Shown here: positions 47,901 to 59,391 of the stretch, piece after piece
How the letters are laid out: each line of letters opens with the position of its first letter
How positions within the stretch are numbered: the first letter of the stretch is position 1
Assembly (NCBI GenBank): GCA_030848705.1
Contig: CM061245.1
Span: 61,096,006 to 61,160,005, forward strand
Origin: Heracleum sosnowskyi
Taxonomy: Eukaryota > Streptophyta > Magnoliopsida > Apiales > Apiaceae
Reading direction: 5' to 3'
Length of the DNA: 64,000 nucleotides
Notes under the pieces: generated by a model
What the model was told of the DNA's origin: nothing
Database searches by the model: none
What the model saw: the letters and a program-made list of their open reading frames with translations, nothing else
Made by a program: the position numbers and the translations under genes

Positions 47901-48651
47901 CCATAAGGTGAAACTACGAGAAAATATCCACAAAATGGCCCGCTTCGATTTTTCCCCATTTTCCTTGTATAGCTGCCTTTAGAGGTAAACGTAATCGGGC
48001 GTCCCCTGGTATCTGCTACGATTCAGGCACGGACAGCCCCAAATAAACTTTTCTGCAATTCTATAAACCCATAGGGTAAAACTACGAGAAAATATCCACA
48101 AAATGGCCCGCTTCGATTTTTCCCCATTTTCCTAGTATAGCTCCCTTTAGAGGTAAACGTAATCGGGCGTCCCCTGGTATCTGCTACGATTCAAGCACGG
48201 ACAGCCCCAAATGAACTTTTCTGCAATCCTATAAACCCATAAGGTGAAACTACGAGAAAATATCCACAAAATGGCCCGCTTCGATTTTTCCCCATTATCC
48301 TTGTATAGCTCCCTTTAGAGGTAAACGTAATCGGGCGTCCCCTGGTATCTGCTACAATTCAGGCACGGACAGCCCCAAATGAACTTTTCTGCAATTCTAT
48401 AAACCCATAGGGTAAAACTACGAGAAAATATCCACAAAATGGCCCCCTTCAATTTTTCCCCATTTTCCTTGGATAGCTCCCTTTAGAGGTAAACGTAATC
48501 GGGCGTCCCTGGAATCTGCTACGATTCAGGCACGGACAGCCCCAAATGAACTTTTCTGCAATTCTATAAACCCATAGGGTGAAACTACGAGAAAATATCC
48601 ACAAAATGGCCCGCTTCAATTTTTCCCCATTTTCCTAGTATAGCTCCCTTT
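44961..48651 (+). repeat. Irregular nine- and six-monomer units
   Basis: The aataaac monomer and the following caagcac/aatccta monomer with the rare 'ccattatcc' recur with starts at 45464, 46974 and 47981. This gives units of nine monomers (1,510 bp) and six monomers (1,007 bp). The 'ccattatcc' A lies at 45780, 47290 and 48297. 44961-46134 and 47478-48651 also correspond monomer by monomer. The longer unit adds ggcaggg/cttcttc, gggcgac, aaatcc, aaattacg and cgggtg monomers from the 8- and 17-monomer families. A private 'aggttgaaac' lies in the monomer at 47478. Confidence 0.82.
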
Positions 48652-50663
48652 AGAAGTAAACGTAATCGGGCGTCCCCTGGTATCTGCTACGATTCAAGCA
48701 CGGACAGCCCCAAATGAACTTTTCTGCAATTCTATAAACCCATAAGGTGAAACTACGAGAAAATATCCACAAAATGGCCCGCTTCGATTTTTCCCCATTT
48801 TCCTTGTATAGCTCCCTTTAGAGGTAAACGTAATCGGGCGTCCCCTGGTATCTGCTACGATTCAGGCAGGGACAGCCCCAAATGAACTTTTCTGCAATTC
48901 TATAAACCCATAGGGTAAAACTACGAGAAAATATCCACAAAATGGCCTTCTTCAATTTTTCCCCATTTTCCTTGGATAGCTCCCTTTAGAGGTAAACGTA
49001 ATCGGGCGTCCCTGGTATCTGCTACGATTCAGGCACGGACAGCCCGAAATGAACTTTTCTGCAATTCTATAACCCATAGGGTGAAACTACGAGAAAATAT
49101 CCACAAAATGGGCGACTTCAATTTTTCCCCATTTTCCTTGTATAGCTCCCTTTAGAGGTAAACGTAATCGGGCATCCCCTGGTATCTGCTACGATTCAGG
49201 CACGGACAGCCCCAAATGAACTTTTCTGCAATTCTATAAATCCATAGGGTGAAACTACGAGAAAATATCCACAAAATGGCCCGCTTCAATTTGTCCCCAT
49301 TTTCCTAGTATAGCTCCCTTTAGAGGTAAACGTAATCGGGCGTCCCCTGGTATCTGCTACGATTCAAGCACGGACAGCCCCAAATGAACTTTTCTGCAAT
49401 CCTATAAACCCAAAGGGTGAAACTACGAGAAAATATCCACAAAATGGCCCGCTTCGATTTTTCCCCATTTTCCTTGTATAGCTCCCTTTAGAGGTAAACG
49501 TAATCGGGCGTCCCCTGGTATCTGCTACGATTCAGGCACGGACAGCCCCAAATGAACTTTTCTGCAATTCTATAAACCCATAGGGTAAAACTACGAGAAA
49601 ATATCCACAAAATGGCCCCCTTCAATTTTTCCCCATTTTCCTTGGATAGCTCCCTTTAGAGGTAAACGTAATCGGGCGTCCCTGGAATCTGCTACGATTC
49701 AGGCACGGACAGCCCCAAATGAACTTTTCTGCAATTCTATAAACCCATAGGGTGAAACTACGAGAAAATATCCACAAAATGGGCGGCTTCAATTTTTCCC
49801 CATTTTCCTAGTATAGCTCCCTTTAGAGGTAAACGTAATCGGGTGTCCCCTGGTATCTGCTACGATTCAGGCACGGACAGCCCCAAATGAACTTTTCTGC
49901 AATTCTATAAACCCATAGGGTAAAACTACGAGAAAATATCCACAAAATGGCCCGCTTCAATTTTTCCCCATTTTCCTAGTATAGCTCCCTTTAGAAGTAA
50001 ACGTAATCGGGCCTCCCCAGGTATCTGCTACGATTCAAGCACGGACAGCCCCAAATGAACTTTTCTGCAATTCTATAAACCCATAAGGTGAAACTACGAG
50101 AAAATATCCACAAAATGGCCCGCTTCGATTTTTCCCCATTTTCCTTGTATAGCTCCCTTTAGAGGTAAACGTAATCGGGCGTCCCTTGGTATCTGCTACG
50201 ATTCAGGCAGGGACAGCCCCAAATGAACTTTTCTGCAATTCTATAAACCCATAGGGTAAAACTACAAGAAAATATCCACAAAATGGCCTTCTTCAATTTT
50301 TCCCCATTTTCCTTGGATAGCTCCCTTTAGAGGTAAACGTAATCGGGCGTCCCTGGTATCTGCTACGATTCAGGCACGGACAGCCCCAAATGAACTTTTC
50401 TGCAATTCTATAAACCCATAGGGTGAAACTACGAGAAAATATCCACAAAATGGGCGACTTCAATTTTTCCCCATTTTCCTTGTATAGCTCCCTTTAGAGG
50501 TAAACGTAATCGGGCATCCCCTGGTATCTGCTACGATTCAGGCACGGACAGCCCCAAATGAACTTTTCTGCAATTCTATAAATCCATAGGGTGAAACTAC
50601 GAGAAAATATCCACAAAATGGCCCGCTTCGATTTTTCCCCATTTTCCTAGTATAGCTCCCTTT
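48652..50663 (+). repeat. 8-monomer family, one and a half copies
   Basis: 48652, 48820, 48988 and 49154 (agaagtaaac, ggcaggg/cttcttc, gggcgac, catcccc) match 49993, 50161, 50329 and 50496 at an offset of about 1,341 bp. Between them, 49322-49992 supplies the other four types, so 49322-50663 is a complete 8-monomer cassette of 1,342 bp, the same length as at 16944-18285 some 32 kb away. The monomer at 48988 is 166 bp because it has both the three-C tract and a missing A in 'ctataacccat'. Confidence 0.85.
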
Positions 50664-51838
50664 AGAGGTAACCGTAATCGGGTGTCCCCTAGTATCTGCT
50701 ACGATTCAGGCACGGACAGCCCCAAGTGAACTTTTCTGCAATTCTATAAACCCATAGGGTAAAACTACGAGAAAATATCCACAAAATGGCCCACTTCAAT
50801 TTTTCCCCATTTTCCTAGTATAGCTCGCTTTAGAAGTAAACGTAATCGGGCGTCCCCTGGTATCTGCTACGATTCAAGCACGGACAGCCCCAAATGAACT
50901 TTTCTGCAATTCTATAAACCCATAGGGTGAAACTACGAGAAAATATCCACAAAATGGGCGGTTTCAATTTTTCCCCATTTTCCTAGTATAGCTCCCTTTA
51001 GAGGTAAACGTAATCGGGTGTCCCCTGGTATCTGCTACGATTCAGGCACGGACAGCCCCAAATGAACTTTTCTGCAATTCTATAAACCCATAGGGTAAAA
51101 CTACGAGAAAATATCCACAAAATGGCCCGCTTCAATTTTTCCCCATTTTCCTAGTATAGCTCGCTTTAGAAGTAAACGTAATCGGGCGTCCCCTGGTATC
51201 TGCTACGATTCAAGCACGGACAGCCCCAAATGAACTTTTCTGCAATTCTATAAACCCACAAGGTGAAACTACGAGAAAATATCCACAAAATGGCCCTCTT
51301 CGATTTTTCCCCATTTTCCTTGTATAGCTCCCTTTAGAGGTAAACGGAATCGGGCGTCCCCTTGTATCTGCTACGATTCAGGCACGGACAGCCCCAAATG
51401 AACTTTTCTGCAATTTTATAAACCCATAGGGTGAAACTACGAGAAAATATCCACAAAATGGCCCGCTTCTATTTTTCCCCATTTTCCTAGTATAGCTCCC
51501 TTTAGAGGTAAACGTAATCGGGGATCCCCTGGTATCTGCTACGATTCAGGCACGGACAGCCCCAAATGAACTTTTCTGCAATTCTATAAACCCATAGGGT
51601 AAAACTACGAGAAAATATCCACAAAATGGCCTTCTTCAATTTTTCCCCATTTTCCTTGGATAGCTCCCTTTAGAGGTAAACGTAATCGGGCGTCCCTGGT
51701 ATCTGCTACGATTCAGGCACGGACAGCCCCAAATGAACTTTTCTGCAATTCTATAAACCCATAGGGTAAAACTACGAGAAAATATCCACAAAATGGCCCT
51801 CTTCAATTTTTCCCCATTTTCCTTGGATAGCTTCCTTT
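50664..51838 (+). repeat. Divergent transition block
   Basis: Seven monomers (50664, 50832, 51000, 51168, 51336, 51504, 51672) with more private changes than elsewhere: 'aaccgtaat' and 'cctagtatc' and 'ccaagtgaac' at 50664, 'gctcgc' endings at 50664 and 51000, gggcggtttc at 50832, 'cccacaagg' at 51168, 'ccttgtatc' and 'aattttata' at 51336, and 'cggggatcccc' at 51504. 50664-50999 and 51000-51335 are related pairs. The block separates the 8-monomer family from the gtgatcgg family on the right. Confidence 0.78.
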
Positions 51839-54356
51839 AGAGGTAAACGTGATCGGGCGTCCCTGGTATCTGCTACGATTCAGGCACGGACAGCCCCAAA
51901 TGAACTTTTCTGCGATTCTATAAACCCATAGGGTGAAACTACGAGAAAATATCCACAAAATGGGCGGCTTCAATTTTTCCCCATTTTCCTTGTATTGCTC
52001 CCTTTAGAGGTAAACGTAATCAGGCATCCCCTGGTATCTACTACGATTCAGGCACGGACAGCCCCAAATGAACTTTTCTGCAATTCTATAAACCCATAGG
52101 GTGAAACTACGAGAAAATATCCACAAGATGGGCGGCTTCAATTTTTCCCCATTTTCCTTGTATAGCTCCCTTTAGAGGTAAACGTAATCGGGCATCCCCT
52201 GGTATCTGCTACGATTCAGGCACGGACAGCCCCAAATGAACTTTTCTGCAATTCTATAAATCCATAGGGTGAAACTACGAGAAAATATCCACAAAATGGC
52301 CCGCTTCGATTTTTCCCCATTTTCCTAGTATAACTCCCTTTAGAGGTAAACGTAATCGGGCATCCCCTGGTATCTGCTACGATTCAGGCACGGACAACCC
52401 CAAATGAACTTTTCTGCAATTCTATAAATCCATAGGGTGAAACTACGAGAAAATATCCACAAAATGGCCCGCTTCGATTTTTCCCCATTTTCCTAGTATA
52501 GCTCCCTTTAGAGGTAAACGTAATCGGGCATCCCCTGGTATCTGCTACGATTTAGGCACGGACAACCCCAAATGAACTTTTCTGCAATTCTATAAACCCA
52601 TAAGGTGAAACTACGAGAAAATATCCACAAAATGGCCCTCTTCGATTTTTCCCCATTTTCCTTGTATAGCTCCCTTTAGAGGTAAACGTAATCGGGCGTC
52701 CCCTGGTATCTGCTACGATTCAGGCACGGACAGCCCCAAATGAACTTTTCTGCAATTCTATAAACCCATAGGGTGAAACTACGAGAAAATATCCACAAAA
52801 TGGCCCCCTTCAATTTTTCCCCATTTTCCTAGTATAGCTCCCTTTAGAGGTAAACGTAATCGGGCGTCCCCTGGTATCTGCTACGATTCAGGCACGGACA
52901 GCCCCAAATGAACTTTTATGCAATTCTATAAACCCATAGGGTAAAACTACGAGAAAATATCCACAAAATGGCCCGCTTCGATTTTTCTCCATTTTCCTTG
53001 TATAGCTCCCTTTAGAGGTAAACTTAATCCGGCGTCCCCTGGTATCTGCTACGATTCAGGCACGGACAGCCCCAAATGAACTTTTCTGCAATTCTATAAA
53101 CCCATAGGGTGAAACTACGAGAAAATATCGACAAAATGGCTCGCTTCAATTTTTCCCCATTTTCCTTGTATAGCTCCCTTTAGAGGTAAACGTAATCGGG
53201 CGTCCCCTGGTATCTGCTACGATTCAGGCACGGACAGCCCCAAATGAACTTTTATGCAATTCTATAAACCCATAGGGTAAAACTACGAGAAAATATCCAC
53301 AAAATGGCCCGCTTCAATTTTTCCCCATTTTCCTTGGATAGCTCCCTTTAAAGGTAAACGTAATCGGGCATCCCTGGTATCTGCTACGATTCAGGCACGG
53401 ACAGCCCCAAATGAACTTTTCTGCAATTCTATAAACCCATAGGGTGAAACTACAAGAAAATATCCACAAAATGGTCGGCTTCAATTTTTCCCCATTTTCC
53501 TTGTATTGCTCCCTTTAGAGGTAAACGTAATCAGGCATCCCCTGGTATCTACTACGATTCAGGCACGGACAGCCCCAAATGAACTTTTCTGCAATTCTAT
53601 AAACCCATAGGGTGAAACTACGAGAAAATATCCACAAGATGGGCGGCTTCAATTTTTCCCCATTTTCCTTGTATAGCTCCCTTTAGAGGTAAACGTAATC
53701 GGGCATCCCCTGGTATCTGCTACGATTCAGGCACGGACAGCCCCAAATGAACTTTTCTGCAATTCTATAAATCCATAGGGTGAAACTACGAGAAAATATC
53801 CACAAAATGACCCGCTTCGATTTTTCCCCATTTTCCTAGTATAACTCCCTTTAGAGGTAAACGTAATCGGGCATCCCCTGGTATCTGCTACGATTCAGGC
53901 ACGGACAACCCCAAATGAACTTTTCTGCAATTCTATAAATTCATAGGGTGAAACTACGAGAAAATATCCACAAAATGGCCCGCTTCGATTTTTCCCCATT
54001 TTCCTAGTATAGCTCCCTTTAGAGGTAAACGTAATCGGGCGTCCCCTGGTATCTGCTACGATTTAGGCACGGACAGCCCCAAATGAACTTTTCTGCAATT
54101 CTATAAACCCATAAGGTGAAACTACGAGAAAATATCCACAAAATGGCCCTCTTCGATTTTTCCCCATTTTCCTTGTATAGCTCCCTTTAGAGGTAAACGT
54201 AATCGGGAGTCCCCTGGTATTTGCTACGATTCAGGCACGGACAGCCCCAAATGAACTTTTCTGCAATTCTATAAACCCATAGGGTAAAACTACGAGAAAA
54301 TATCCACAAAATGGCCCTCTTCAATTTTTCCCCATTTTCCTTGGATAGCTTCCTTT
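51839..54356 (+). repeat. gtgatcgg family, 15-monomer stretch (2,518 bp)
   Basis: This begins with the three-C monomer carrying 'acgtgatcgg' and 'ctgcgattc' (51839), then 'aatcaggcat' with 'ctactacg' and 'cacaagatgg' (52006), aaatcc with ctagtataac (52174), acaacccc (52342) and gatttagg (52510). The rest includes tttatgc (52846, 53182), 'acttaatccgg' with atcgaca (53014) and aaaggtaaac with tacaag (53350). 53517-54188 re-uses the aatcagg, aaatcc, acaacccc and gatttagg series, so the four-monomer run occurs twice within the stretch. Confidence 0.82.
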
Positions 54357-55363
54357 AGAGGTAAACGTGATCGGGCGTCCCTGGTATCTGCTACGATTCA
54401 GGCACGGACAGCCCCAAATGAACTTTTCTGCGATTCTATAAACCCATAGGGTGAAACTACGAGAAAATATCCACAAAATGGGCGGCTTCAATTTTTCCCC
54501 ATTTTCCTTGTATTGCTCCCTTTAGAGGTAAACGTAATCAGGCATCCCCTGGTATCTACTACGATTCAGGCACGGACAGCCCCAAATGAACTTTTCTGCA
54601 ATTCTATAAACCCATAGGGTGAAACTACGAGAAAATATCCACAAGATGGGCGGCTTCAATTTTTCCCCATTTTCCTTGTATAGCTCCCTTTAGAGGTAAA
54701 CGTAATCGGGCATCCCCTGGTATCTGCTACGATTCAGGCACGGACAGCCCCAAATGAACTTTTCTGCAATTCTATAAATCCATAGGGTGAAACTACGAGA
54801 AAATATCCACAAAATGACCCGCTTCGATTTTTCCCCATTTTCCTAGTATAACTCCCTTTAGAGGTAAACGTAATCGGGCATCCCCTGGTATCTGCTACGA
54901 TTCAGGCACGGACAACCCCAAATGAACTTTTCTGCAATTCTATAAATCCATAGGGTGAAACTACGAGAAAATATCCACAAAATGGCCCGCTTCGATTTTT
55001 CCCCATTTTCCTAGTATAGCTCCCTTTAGAGGTAAACGTAATCGGGCGTCCCCTGGTATCTGCTACGATTCAGGCACGGACAGCCCCAAATGAACTTTTC
55101 TGCAATTCTATAAACCCATAGGGTAAAACTACGAGAAAATATCCACAAAATGGCCCCCTTCAATTTTTCCCCATTTTCCTTGGATAGCTCCCTTTAGAGG
55201 TAAACGTAATCGGGCGTCCCCTGGTATTTGCTACGATTCAGGCACGGACAGCCCCAAATGAACTTTTCTGCAATTCTATAAACCCATAGGGTAAAACTAC
55301 GAGAAAATATCCACAAAATGGCCCTCTTCAATTTTTCCCCATTTTCCTTGGATAGCTTCCTTT
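54357..55363 (+). repeat. gtgatcgg family, six-monomer stretch (1,007 bp)
   Basis: Monomers at 54357 (gtgatcgg), 54524 (aatcagg, cacaagatgg), 54692 (aaatcc, atgacccgc), 54860 (acaacccc), 55028 (ccccttcaat, ttggata) and 55196 (tatttgc, cctcttc, ttcctttag). The next gtgatcgg monomer follows at 1,007 bp. The monomer at 55196 is an exception to the usual rule that a ttggata ending is followed by the three-C tract: it has four C. Confidence 0.82.
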
Positions 55364-58300
55364 AGAGGTAAACGTGATCGGGCGTCCCTGGTATCTGCTA
55401 CGATTCAGGCACGGACAGCCCCAAATGAACTTTTCTGCGATTCTATAAACCCATAGGGTGAAACTACGAGAAAATATCCACAAAATGGGCGGCTTCAATT
55501 TTTCCCCATTTTCCTTGTATTGCTCCCTTTAGAGGTAAACGTAATCAGGCATCCCCTGGTATCTACTACGATTCAGGCACGGACAGCCCCAAATGAACTT
55601 TTCTGCAATTCTATAAACCCATAGGGTGAAACTACGAGAAAATATCCACAAGATGGGCGGCTTCAATTTTTCCCCATTTTCCTTGTATAGCTCCCTTTAG
55701 AGGTAAACGTAATCGGGCATCCCCTGGTATCTGCTACGATTCAGGCACGGACAGCCCCAAATGAACTTTTCTGCAATTCTATAAATCCATAGGGTGAAAC
55801 TACGAGAAAATATCCACAAAATGGCCCGCTTCGATTTTTCCCCATTTTCCTAGTATAACTCCCTTTAGAGGTAAACGTAATCGGGCATCCCCTGGTAGCT
55901 GCTACGATTCAGGCACGGACAACCCCAAATGAACTTTTCTGCAATTCTATAAATCTATAGGGTGAAACTACGAGAAAATATCCACAAAATGGCCCGCTTC
56001 GATTTTTCCCCATTTTCCTAGTATAGCTCCCTTTAGAGGTAAACGTAATCGGGCGTCCCCTGGTATCTGCTACGATTTAGGCACGGACAGCCCCAAATGA
56101 ACTTTTCTGCAATTCTATAAACCCATAAGGTGAAACTACGAGAAAATATCCACAAAATGGCCCTCTTCGATTTTTCCCCATTTTCTTTGTATAGCTCCCT
56201 TTAGAGGTAAACGTAATCGGGCGTCCCCTGGTATCTGCTACGATTCAGGCACGGACAGCCCCAAATGAACTTTTCTGCAATTCTATAAACCCATAGGGTG
56301 AAACTACGAGAAAATATCCACAAAATGGCCCCCTTCAATTTTTCCCCATTTTCCTAGTATAGCTCCCTTTAGAGGTAAACGTAATCGGGCGTCCCCTGAT
56401 ATCTGCTACGATTCAGGCACGGACAGCCCCAAATGAACTTTTATGCAATTCTATAAACCCATAGGGTAAAACTACGAGAAAATATCCACAAAATGGCCCG
56501 CTTCGATTTTTCTCCATTTTCCTTGTATAGCTCCCTTTAGAGGTAAACTTAATCCGGCGTCCCCTGGTATCTGCTACGATTCAGGCACGGACAGCCCCAA
56601 ATGAACTTTTCTGCAATTCTATAAACCCATAGGGTGAAACTACGAGAAAATATCCACAAAATGGCTCGCTTCAATTTTTCCCCATTTTCCTTGTATAGCT
56701 CCCTTTAGAGGTAAACGTAATCGGGCGTCCCCTGGTATCTGCTACGATTCAGGCACGGACAGCCCCAAATGAACTTTTATGCAATTCTATAAACCCATAG
56801 GGTAAAACTACGAGAAAATATCCACAAAATGGCCCGCTTCAATTTTTCCCCATTTTCCTTGGATAGCTCCCTTTAAAGGTAAACGTAATCGGGCATCCCT
56901 GGTATCTGCTACGATTCAGGCACGGACAGCCCCAAATGAACTTTTCTGCAATTCTATAAACCCATAGGGTGAAACTACAAGAAAATATCCACAAAATGGT
57001 CGGCTTCAATTTTTCCCCATTTTCCTAGTATAGCTCCCTTTAGAGGTAAACGTAATCGGGTGTCCCCTGGTATCTACTACGATTCAGGCACGGACAGCCC
57101 CAAATGAACTTTTCTGCAATTCTATAAACCCATAAGGTGAAACTACGAGAAAATATCCACAAAATGGCCCGCTTCGATTTTTCCCCATTTTCCTTGTATA
57201 GCTCCCTTTAGAGGTAAACGTAATCGGGCGTCCCCTGGTATCTGCTACGATTCAGGCACGGACAGCCCCAAATGAACTTTTCTGCAATTCTATAAACCCA
57301 TAGGGTGAAATTACGAGAAAATATCCACAAAATGGCCCGCTTCAATTTTTCCCCATTTTCCTAGTATAGCTCCCTTTAGAGGTAAACGTAATCGGGCGTC
57401 CCCTGGTATCTGCTACGATTCAAGCACGGACAGCCCCAAATGAACTTTTCTGCAATTCTAAAAACCCATAAGGTGAAACTACGAGAAAATATCCACAAAA
57501 TGGCCCGTTCGATTTTTCCACATTTTCCTTGTATAGCTCCCTTTAGAGGTAAACGTAATCGGGCGTCCCCTGGTATCTGCTACGATTCAGGCACGGCCAG
57601 CCCCAAATGAACTTTTCTGCAATTCTATAAACCCATAGGGTAAAACTACGAGAAAATATCCACAAAATGGCCCTCTTCAATTTTTCCCCATTTTCCTTGG
57701 ATAGCTCCCTTTAGAGGTAAACGGAATCGGGCGTCCCCTTGTATCTGTTACGATTCAGGCACGGACAGCCCCAAATGAACTTTTCTGCAATTCTATAAAC
57801 CCATAAGGTGAAACTACAAGAAAATATCCACAAAATGGCCCTCTTCAATTTTTCCCCATTTTCCTTGGATAGCTCCCTTTAGAGGTAAACGGAATCGGGC
57901 ATCCCTGGTATCTGCTACGATTCAGGCACGGACAGCCCCAAATGAACTTTTCTGCAATTCTATAAACCCATAGGGTGAAACTACAAGAAAATATCCACAA
58001 AATGGTCGGCTTCAATTTTTCCCCATTTTCCTAGTATAGCTCCCTTTAGAGGTAAACGTAATCGGGCGTCCCCTGGTATCTGCTACGATTCAAGCACGGA
58101 CAGCCCCAAATGAACTTTTCTGCAATTCTAAAAACCCATAAGGTGAAACTACGAGAAAATATCCACAAAATGGCCCGTTCGATTTTTCCCCATTTTCCTT
58201 GTATAGCTCCCTTTATAGGTAAACGTAATCGGGCGTCCCCTGGTATTTGCTACGATTCAGGCACGGACAGCCCCAAATGAACTTTTCTGCAATTCTATAA

Positions 58301-59391
58301 ACCCATAGGGTAAAACTACGAGAAAATATCCACAAAATGGCCCTCTTCAATTTTTCCCCATTTTCCTTGGATAGCTTCCTTTAGAGGTAAACGTGATCGG
58401 GCGTCCCTGGTATCTGCTACGATTCAGGCACGGACAGCCCCAAATGAACTTTTCTGCGATTCTATAAACCCATAGGGTGAAACTACGAGAAAATATCCAC
58501 AAAATGGGCGGCTTCAATTTTTCCCCATTTTCCTTGTATTGCTCCCTTTAGAGGTAAACGTAATCAGGCATCCCCTGGTATCTGCTACGATTCAGGCACG
58601 GACAGCCCCAAATGAACTTTTCTGCAATTCTATAAACCCATAGGGTGAAACTACGAGAAAATATCCACAAAATGGCCCCCTTCAATTTTTCCCCATTTTC
58701 CTAGTATCGCTCCCTTTAGAGGTAAACGTAATCGAGCGTCCCCTCGTATCTGCTACGATTCAGGCACGGACAGCCCCAAATGAACTTTTCTGCAATTCTA
58801 TAAACCCATAGGGTAAAACTACAAGAAAATATCCACAAAATGGCCCGCTTCAATTTTTCCCCATTTTCCTTGCATAGCTCCCTTTAGAGGTAAACGTAAT
58901 CGGGCGTCCCCTGGTATCTGCTACGATTCAAGCACGGACAGCCCCAAATGAACTTTTCTGCAATTCTATAAACCCATAAGGTGAAACTACGAGAAAATAT
59001 CCACAAAATGGCCCGCTTCAATTTTTCCCCATTTTCCTTGTATAGCTCCCTTTAGAGGTAAACGTAATCGGGCGTCCCCTGGTATCTGCTACGATTCAGG
59101 CACGGACAGACCCAAATGAACTTTTATGCAATTCTATAAACCCATAGGGTAAAAAAACTATGAGAAAATATCCACAAAATGGCCCGCTTCAATTTTTCCC
59201 CATTTTCCTTGGATAGCTCCCTTTAGAGGTAAACGTAATCGGGCATCCCTGGTATCTGCTACGATTCAGGCACGGACAGCCCCAAATGAACTTTTCTGCA
59301 ATTCTATAAACCCATAGGGTAAAACTACGAGAAAATATCCACAAAATGGCCCTCTTCAATTTTTCCCCATTTTCCTTGGATAGCTTCCTTT
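55364..59391 (+). repeat. 24-monomer HOR, copy 1 (4,028 bp)
   Basis: Twenty-four monomers start at 55364 (gtgatcgg) and end before the next gtgatcgg cycle at 59392. The offset of 4,028 bp holds for the gtgatcgg, 'tggtagctgc' (55893 and 59921), 'acttaatccgg' (56548 and 60576) and 'gcccgttcga' (57503 and 61531) markers. Notable members are the two 167-bp 'cccgttcga' monomers at 57378 and 58048, 'taggtaaac' at 58215, a second gtgatcgg monomer at 58383, 'tagtatcgc' at 58550 and the 171-bp monomer at 59054. Confidence 0.87.
59054..59224 (+). repeat. 171-bp monomer with three extra A
   Basis: The monomer reads 'gggtaaaaaaactatgag' in place of 'gggtaaaactacgag', a run of seven A and a CpG-to-TpG change. 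The same allele occurs at 63418-63588, 4,364 bp downstream. It therefore arose before the 24/26-monomer unit was duplicated and is a good marker of that unit. Confidence 0.95.
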
